Shown: positions 25,571-30,482 of the stretch, piece after piece
How positions within the stretch are numbered: position 1 is the first letter of the stretch
How the letters are laid out: each line of letters opens with the position of its first letter
Source: Holosporaceae bacterium
GTDB taxonomy: Bacteria; Pseudomonadota; Alphaproteobacteria; UBA3830
DNA: 30,482 nucleotides
NCBI GenBank assembly: GCA_031284345.1
Contig: JAITAC010000082.1
Coordinates: forward strand, 1 to 30,482
Direction of reading: 5' to 3'
Translations under genes and position numbers: made by a program
Notes under the pieces: model-generated
What the model was told of the DNA's origin: nothing
The model's database searches: none
What the model saw: only the letters and a program-made list of their open reading frames with translations

Positions 25571-25646
25571 TGGCGTCCCCTAGGGAATTCGAATCCCTGT
25601 TACCGCCGTGAGAGGGCGATGTCCTAGGCCACTAGACGAAGGGGAC
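25571..25646 (-). tRNA. tRNA-Glu (anticodon CTC)
   Basis: The minus strand folds as a full cloverleaf. The 7-bp acceptor stem starts GTCCCCT and ends AGGGGAC; the D arm contains CGTCTAGTGGCCTAGGAC; the anticodon arm has a CTCTCAC loop, giving anticodon CTC; the T arm contains GTTCGAAT-like GATTCGAAT. Discriminator G and CCA are encoded (25571-25574). It is very similar to E. coli tRNA-Glu apart from the anticodon. The IS3 relic lies just downstream. Confidence 0.95.
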
Positions 25647-26079
25647 AAAAAAAACATACAATGTTCGTGCTATTTTAGTGACGAATCAATCACGAACTGG
25701 ACGACATGCTACAATGCTTCTGCATAAAAATCAACATAGATTTGTTAGTATTCGGCAATTTATCTCGAACGTAGTTAGCTTGCCACCGGACTGGTTCTGT
25801 AACACACTGATTTTGAAGTGTATTTTGGCTTTTTAGGGGATTTTATGGCACACAAGTCCCATTCCACCGGTTACCATATTAACGGAGAATAGTGAAAGTT
25901 CCACTAGCGAATAGCGATATTTATCACCCAGCGGATTCTGGCATCCATTGATGCGGAAGTTCATCTCCCAGTTTTATAAGTTTCTGGGGCGTATTTTTAA
26001 GCCCTGCGGCGTGCGTCACAGAGTGTAGTATAAATACAATAAATACGAAAAACACATCCATCAAGCATCAAGGCCTGCT
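25647..26079. other. Gene-free stretch between tRNA-Glu and the OMP gene
   Basis: No gene recognised on either strand. The part next to the tRNA must hold its promoter, but no clear -35/-10 pair was found. All frames are interrupted every few dozen codons, and base composition is mixed, consistent with old gene decay. Confidence 0.45.
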
Positions 26080-26101
26080 GGAATTCGTCTAGTGGTAAGA
26101 G
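26080..26101 (+). other. tRNA-like 5' fragment (D-arm region)
   Basis: TTCGTCTAGTGG (26084-26095) is identical to the acceptor/D-arm part of tRNA-Glu at 25571-25646 and is followed by TAAGA, as in the D loop of Glu/Gln tRNAs. No anticodon or T arm follows; the stop of the OMP gene comes 12 bases later. It may be a truncated tRNA left by integration or deletion, or a chance match. Confidence 0.35.
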
Positions 26102-26106
26102 AAATT

Positions 26107-26826
26107 TTATCTGGCGGCTCCCAGTCGGTAAGCAACTAGCGCGCGAACATTCATGCCGCGAGCAATCTTGGTCTTGCCATAAACTTTTGGACCGTTATTA
26201 TTGTGTTGCACCGAAAAAGTATTATTTGAACTAAATCTATATTCACATTCCAGACGAGCAGAAAATTTCTTACTGAATGCACTTTCTATTCCCAAAACAA
26301 TGGCCGGAGATATTTTTGTATGTGTCATTTTGTGGTCAATGTATTTGAAATCGGCGTTAACGCGGGAAGCTACGACTTTAGTATAAAACATTGTGTCCGT
26401 ATGCTGATTATAGTAGCCCAGTCTTACGCCCAGCGATGGAACTAGCTGTGTAATCTTTATATTTGCATCGGCACCACTGACATTTAATGTTTTTCCTTTG
26501 GTTTTTGAAAAATCACATAGAGCTTCTGCTCCAAGATACAAGGTCTCACCAAATACTCTGCCGCCACCCAATGCCAAAACCCCGAGAATGCCATTAGTAT
26601 TGCAAGACTCTGTCTTATCAACACTAATAGTATTGCTGTAGAAGCCGCCTCCAAGACCAAGCACAAAATATATGCCGTTCAACGAAGACTCTTCCGCATT
26701 TTCTGATGTCTGCGATTCTATATTTCCACTTACGTTTGAAACTTCTTCGTTCAATACAGCCGGGTCGGCACAAAAAGCCGGAAACGATAAAAATCCTATG
26801 GCAAAAAACCACGTAAACCTTTTCAT
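26107..26826 (-). CDS. Outer-membrane beta-barrel protein (8-strand OMP type)
   Basis: A 239-residue protein with a signal peptide (MKRFTWFFAIGFLSFPAFCA), a Ser/Glu-rich stretch to about residue 48, then a beta-barrel. It opens with G-I-Y-F-V-L-G-L-G-G-G-F and continues with alternating strands such as L-Y-L-G-A-E-A, L-V-P-S-L-G-V-R-L-G-Y and F-S-A-R-L-E-C-E-Y-R-F, ending V-R-A-L-V-A-Y-R-L-G-A-A-R. This is the pattern of the OmpA-like/OMP_b-brl surface proteins of Rickettsiales and relatives. A perfect GGAGGT ribosome site lies before the ATG. It is divergent from a second barrel gene at 27049. Confidence 0.82.
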   Translation of the reverse strand: MKRFTWFFAIGFLSFPAFCADPAVLNEEVSNVSGNIESQTSENAEESSLNGIYFVLGLGGGFYSNTISVDKTESCNTNGILGVLALGGGRVFGETLYLGAEALCDFSKTKGKTLNVSGADANIKITQLVPSLGVRLGYYNQHTDTMFYTKVVASRVNADFKYIDHKMTHTKISPAIVLGIESAFSKKFSARLECEYRFSSNNTFSVQHNNNGPKVYGKTKIARGMNVRALVAYRLGAAR

Positions 26827-26855
26827 TTTTACCTCCAGAAACTACTCCACTCTGA

Positions 26856-26884
26856 ATACTATAGAATTTTATTTATTAAATCAA
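26856..26884 (-). promoter_or_regulatory. Putative promoter of the minus-strand OMP gene
   Basis: Minus strand TTGATT (26879-26884) and TAGTAT (26856-26861), 17-base spacer, about 30 bases before the ATG. Confidence 0.5.
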
Positions 26885-27048
26885 CGTTAAAAATCAATAT
26901 GATAAATTTGTGTAGCACAAAAACAACAGTTTTTCCGAGACAAAAAAAATTGTGCCCACGCCCAATTATTTTTTTCTCTTTTTCACAACTTTTTAATTGT
27001 TAGATGGCATTATTTTAGGTGGATTATACAATTATGGAGGAGCATAAA

Positions 27049-27813
27049 ATGAGAAAAATTATCGCAACGGCATTTTGTTTTGTTTCGATTTTGCAGAGCA
27101 ATGCAGAAGAAAACTCATGTAAAACAGGTATTTACGGCGGTATCTCTCTTGATGGAACTTTGTCTTCGTCGGAATATAAAATGGACTTCAGCGTGGATGC
27201 CGATAATTTAAGCGGATGTGGAGGCGTTGTCACACACAAAAATAGCAATGCGGCAAAATTTGGTGGCGGAGTATTTTTGGGGTGCGGTGGCGGAAACAAT
27301 CTTTACTATGCAGCTGAAATCGGGATTTTATTTAATAATTCTGCATTTAAAAGAACGTTTAGTGATAATGAAGCATTGGAAATAGACGTTGAGGATAGAA
27401 ATGGAAATCCCAATACATTTCTCAAATGTTCCTATGGCAATGAGTATCAGGTTTCCCTGAAACTTGGGAAAATTTTTACTCCCAAGGAGGCAAATGAGTT
27501 TAAAATTTATGGAATATTGGGAATGACCAAAAGAAAAGCGTCGGTGCAATATGATTATGTGGAAAGTCCGGTTTCTCGTCCGTATTCATTTGAGAAAAGC
27601 ATACACGCTTTTGCTCCTGGTCTTGGCGTGGAGCTTGAATTGCGTAAGCACTGTTCTTTGGGAGTCGAGTATAAATATAAAGCATATCAAAACGCCAAGA
27701 GTACTCATGACTTCGTAGATTCCTCTGATGGTGATTTCGACACGGAACCGAGAAAGTACTCCTTAAAAACAGGACAGCATGGTTTATCATTGCGCCTAGT
27801 TTTTAATATGTGA
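27049..27813 (+). CDS. Outer-membrane beta-barrel protein
   Basis: The ATG at 27049 is preceded by GGAGG at 8 bases; an earlier in-frame ATG at 27034 overlaps that site and is not used here. 254 residues: a short signal peptide (M-R-K-I-I-A-T-A-F-C-F-V-S-I-L-Q-S-N-A), then T-G-I-Y-G-G-I-S-L-D-G and amphipathic strands (Y-Y-A-A-E-I-G-I-L-F, Y-Q-V-S-L-K-L-G-K-I-F, F-K-I-Y-G-I-L-G, L-G-V-E-Y-K-Y-K-A-Y), ending L-S-L-R-L-V-F-N-M. Same fold class as its divergent neighbour, but little sequence in common. Probably surface exposed; four cysteines in the mature part are unusual. Confidence 0.8.
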   Translation: MRKIIATAFCFVSILQSNAEENSCKTGIYGGISLDGTLSSSEYKMDFSVDADNLSGCGGVVTHKNSNAAKFGGGVFLGCGGGNNLYYAAEIGILFNNSAFKRTFSDNEALEIDVEDRNGNPNTFLKCSYGNEYQVSLKLGKIFTPKEANEFKIYGILGMTKRKASVQYDYVESPVSRPYSFEKSIHAFAPGLGVELELRKHCSLGVEYKYKAYQNAKSTHDFVDSSDGDFDTEPRKYSLKTGQHGLSLRLVFNM

Positions 27814-27932
27814 GAGGCTGTTGATGTTGTTGTGCTGATTTTTAAGATTATGGTTCTAGGGTTTTTTTTCTTAAAATCTGTGGTTTCCTTTCCCAAAATT
27901 TGTTTTCAGTAGTTTTGTTAACGAAAAATTAA

Positions 27933-27961
27933 TTGACTCTAGTGTGATTATAGTATGATAA
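27933..27961 (+). promoter_or_regulatory. Putative promoter of the efflux operon
   Basis: TTGACT (27933-27938) with TGATAA at 17 bases (27956-27961) or TATGAT at 15 bases. Transcription would run straight through palindromic element copy 4. Confidence 0.5.
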
Positions 27962-27977
27962 TTAGCTTTTGTGATAA

Positions 27978-28050
27978 GGAGCTGCCGATATCCGAGAATT
28001 TTTTACGATACAAATGTTTTTGGAATGAAATTTCGGATGTCGCCGATTCC
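27978..28050. repeat. Palindromic element, copy 4, in the efflux operon leader
   Basis: The 49-bp core (27990-28038) starts ATCCGAGAATTTTTTACGA and ends TGGAATGAAATTTCGGAT; it aligns with copy 1 over its whole length without gaps. An AAGGAG just before it (27975-27980) would be a good ribosome site, but no start codon follows at the right distance, as if the element had landed between the site and its gene. Confidence 0.75.
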
Positions 28051-28162
28051 GATGAGGCAGTTGTTACTCTTGGCGTTTATGGAGGATATCGTGGATTTAT
28101 TCAAATTGATGGCATTTCGTCATGGTAAAAATTTCCCTGAGAAACGGTATGGAGGAGAGAAA

Positions 28163-29335
28163 TTGCTGAAAAATAGTTTCCAAGGTAGTCTGAGAAAGCG
28201 CATTGGCGTACATTTAGCGGAATTTTTGATGATTTTTTTGGTGTTATTGGGGGGATGCGACGAAAAAAAACCAGCGTTCGCGCCACCACCGCAGAGCGTA
28301 GGAGCATCCAGAGTTGTGCGGCAGGATATTCCGTTTGTGATAGAGGTTCCGGCCAAAATAACCGGATCTCTGGAGATACAAGTTCGCGCGCAAGTGGGAG
28401 GCATACTGAAATCTCGATTATTTAATGAAGGGCAATATGTTGATCAGGGAGCTACGCTTTTTGAAATTAATCCCGAGTCCTATGATGCGGCTCTGAGTCG
28501 GGCGCAAGGGAATCTGGCGCAGGCGCAATCTGAGTTTAGGAGGACGTCCCGCGACTACGAACGCATGCGCAAATTGCACCAGGCCAAGGCGATTAGCCAG
28601 AAAGAGCACGACGATGCATTATTTGCGGTTGAGTGTGCACAGGCGAATCTGAAAGTTGTCGAGGGATCCGTAAAGGAGGCCGAAATTAATTTGGGCTACA
28701 CCGAAGTTAAGGCGCCGATATCTGGAATTGTTGGCAAAGAAGCGCAATCGGTGGGAAATTTGATTTCTTCGGCGGAGTCCAGTTTGCTGACCACCATGGT
28801 GCAGATTTGTCCTCTGCACGCCGTGTTTTCTATATCAGGTACCGTCTGGAGCCAAATGGCCCGGAACAGCAGGGCCGGAAAAGTGCAGTTGCTCAATGAC
28901 GGCGATTATAAAATCGAGGTTATTATGTCCGATGGTACCAAGTATCCTCAGGACGGAAAAATAATATTTGTGGATAGCACCGAAGATAATTTGACTTCCA
29001 GCGTTTCCATAAAGGCAGAAATCCCCAACGATAATCATCAAAATTTGCTGATGCCTGGGCAGTTTGTGCGCGTTAAGGTGATCGGAGCCGAGTATAAAAA
29101 CGTTCTGGTGGTGCCGTCATCGGTGCTGATTTCTACGCAAATGGGCTATATGGCCTACGTGGTCAAGAGCGATAAAACGGTGGAAGTACGTCCTGTGAAA
29201 GCAGAAATAATTGGTAATCAGGCCATAGTGGATACCGGCCTTGAAGAAAATGAAATTGTCGTTTCCGAAGGCATTGTGAAAGTACGTCCGGGAAATCAAG
29301 TAAATGTTGTAATGAAAGAGACTGCAGCGAAGTAA
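28163..29335 (+). CDS. RND efflux periplasmic adaptor (AcrA/MexA family)
   Basis: A lipoprotein adaptor that links an inner-membrane RND pump to an outer-membrane channel. Lipobox L-L-G-G-C, then the biotinyl-lipoyl half-motif V-R-A-Q-V-G-G-I-L, E-G-Q-Y-V-D-Q-G-A-T-L-F-E-I, a coiled-coil hairpin (A-L-S-R-A-Q-G-N-L-A-Q-A-Q through V-K-E-A-E-I-N-L), Y-T-E-V-K-A-P-I-S-G-I-V-G, and the beta-barrel and membrane-proximal domains. The start is uncertain: TTG at 28163 has GGAGGA 6 bases upstream and gives a basic-then-hydrophobic signal; the frame is open back to 27971, and an ATG at 28229 would leave a very short signal. The pump gene follows after 19 bp. No regulator gene lies beside it. Confidence 0.93.
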   Translation: MLKNSFQGSLRKRIGVHLAEFLMIFLVLLGGCDEKKPAFAPPPQSVGASRVVRQDIPFVIEVPAKITGSLEIQVRAQVGGILKSRLFNEGQYVDQGATLFEINPESYDAALSRAQGNLAQAQSEFRRTSRDYERMRKLHQAKAISQKEHDDALFAVECAQANLKVVEGSVKEAEINLGYTEVKAPISGIVGKEAQSVGNLISSAESSLLTTMVQICPLHAVFSISGTVWSQMARNSRAGKVQLLNDGDYKIEVIMSDGTKYPQDGKIIFVDSTEDNLTSSVSIKAEIPNDNHQNLLMPGQFVRVKVIGAEYKNVLVVPSSVLISTQMGYMAYVVKSDKTVEVRPVKAEIIGNQAIVDTGLEENEIVVSEGIVKVRPGNQVNVVMKETAAK

Positions 29336-29354
29336 TAGCGGTAAGGAGTTCTCT

Positions 29355-30482
29355 ATGTTTTGTCGTTTTTTTATAGATAGGCCCATTTTTGCTACGGTTG
29401 TCTCGCTCATAATTGTTCTTGCGGGAATTGTGTCGATGATGAATCTTCCGGTGGAGCAATACCCGAATTTATCGCCACCGACGGTGAGCGTCCAGGCAAA
29501 TTATCCTGGAGCGAGTCCAGAAATAATATCTGAAACGGTCTTGGCGCCGCTGGAGCAAAAAATAAATGGCGTCGAAGATATGATATACATGAGTTCTTCC
29601 GCATCCAGCAACGGCAGTGCATCCATAACGATTTTTTTCAAGGTGGGAGCCGATCCTGACAGAGCCATGATCAACGTGAACAATCGCGTTCAGATGGTAA
29701 CGGCTACGCTTCCGGAAGATGTGAGACGAGTCGGAATAACTGTAAATAAGAGATCCCCATCCATACTGGAGGTACTGTGCCTCGTCTCCGACGACAGTCG
29801 CTATGATTCCACCTACATTGGTAACTACGCGATGCTAAACGTCGTGGATCATCTAAAGCGCATCGAAGGAGTTGGAGATGTAAGCGTTATGGCCGGCAAC
29901 GATTACTCCATCCGCGTCTGGCTGAAGCCGGACAAAATGGCAAAAATGAGCCTCACCACCAACGATGTGATCAACGCAATATACACGCAAAATATGCAGC
30001 GCTCCGCCGGAGCCATCGGTAAGGAACCAACAAACGTCAAAGTCGAACGTAACTATATCATCACCACCAGCGGACGATTTTCCGATGCAAAGCAGTTTGA
30101 AGATATAATCTTGCGGGCTAATCCCGACGGCACAACACTGCGTCTGAAGGATGTCGCCGATGTGGAACTGGCTGCGCTATCCTACGATATAATTGCCAAA
30201 AATGCCGGACGTAATTCAGCTCCCATAATGATTTCGCTGTCTCCGGGCGCAAACGCTCTGTCCACCGCCGACAAAGTTAACCAAAAACTAGAAGAATTGT
30301 CCAAAGGATTTCCCGATGGCATTAGCTATAAAGTTGCTTTCGAAACAACCGGATTCGTAAAAAATTCCGTGAATGAAGTTATAAAAACACTTTTTGAAGC
30401 CATGGTCCTGGTTTTTCTCGTGGTTTTTCTCTTCCTAAAGCGTTTTCGGGCAACGCTTATTCCATGTTTAGCGGTTCCGGTG
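29355..30482 (+). CDS. RND multidrug efflux pump, HAE1/AcrB family (partial, runs off window)
   Basis: ATG at 29355 with AAGGAG 8 bases upstream; open to the end of the window (376 codons seen of about 1,030 expected). The start M-F-C-R-F-F-I-D-R-P-I-F-A-T-V and the first membrane helix, then L-P-V-E-Q-Y-P-N-L-S-P-P-T-V, Y-P-G-A-S-P-E-I-I, P-L-E-Q-K-I-N-G-V and the end of the first periplasmic loop before helix 2 are typical of AcrB-like pumps. It would use the proton gradient to expel drugs or host compounds together with the adaptor encoded 19 bp upstream. An outer-membrane channel gene, if linked, lies beyond the window. Confidence 0.95.
   Translation, partial: MFCRFFIDRPIFATVVSLIIVLAGIVSMMNLPVEQYPNLSPPTVSVQANYPGASPEIISETVLAPLEQKINGVEDMIYMSSSASSNGSASITIFFKVGADPDRAMINVNNRVQMVTATLPEDVRRVGITVNKRSPSILEVLCLVSDDSRYDSTYIGNYAMLNVVDHLKRIEGVGDVSVMAGNDYSIRVWLKPDKMAKMSLTTNDVINAIYTQNMQRSAGAIGKEPTNVKVERNYIITTSGRFSDAKQFEDIILRANPDGTTLRLKDVADVELAALSYDIIAKNAGRNSAPIMISLSPGANALSTADKVNQKLEELSKGFPDGISYKVAFETTGFVKNSVNEVIKTLFEAMVLVFLVVFLFLKRFRATLIPCLAVPV

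Overview
The window looks like a piece of chromosome from an intracellular alphaproteobacterium of the Rickettsiales/Holosporales type. The strongest evidence is a full-length ATP/ADP-type nucleotide translocase (tlc) beside mreB, an AT-rich base composition, alphaproteobacterial household genes (tilS-ftsH-rluD-like), many signal-peptide proteins of unknown function, and intergenic DNA full of gene and IS relics. The species cannot be named from the sequence alone.

Layout. 1-480: relics of two IS3-family transposases. 497-2593: a large secreted protein of unknown function (minus). 3029-8573: a minus-strand block with a porin, a three-gene ABC importer (substrate-binding protein, ATPase, permease; the COG2984/COG1101/COG4120 type, which includes tryptophan importers) and a second, solitary copy of the binding protein. 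Both binding-protein genes have strong promoters and unusually long leaders. 9162-9865: a broken YfgM/TPR-like gene fused to the 3' tail of a third binding-protein copy. 10424-14966: a small secreted protein, a polytopic GT-C-like membrane protein and a secreted 557-residue protein with a recognisable 'SGHY-P' module. 15197-17815: tlc and mreB (minus). 17937-23813: a lipoprotein, tilS, ftsH and an rluD-type pseudouridine synthase (plus). 24150-25646: a secreted protein with 23 nine-residue charged repeats, an IS3 relic and tRNA-Glu(CTC). 26107-27813: two divergent outer-membrane beta-barrel proteins. 28163-30482: an RND efflux pair, the adaptor and the start of the pump, which runs off the window.

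Two families of small repeats were found by eye. (i) A palindromic element of about 73 bp with a 49-bp core occurs four times (about 10254, 11019, 19841 and 27978). One copy lies in frame inside tilS and adds about 25-28 residues, the behaviour described for Rickettsia palindromic elements. (ii) A 99-bp MITE-like element with 13-bp terminal inverted repeats occurs in full at 7512-7610 and 14994-15092, with one relic at 113-139. For the first copy the window also holds the unoccupied paralogous site (9757-9865), which shows a 3-bp target duplication (TCA) directly. Both families behave like short mobile DNA, and I saw no gene in the window that would move them.

The genes fit a host-dependent life: nucleotide import (tlc), amino-acid-type import (ABC), porin and OMP surface proteins, drug or effector efflux, and several secreted proteins that could act on the host. 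The last point is inference.
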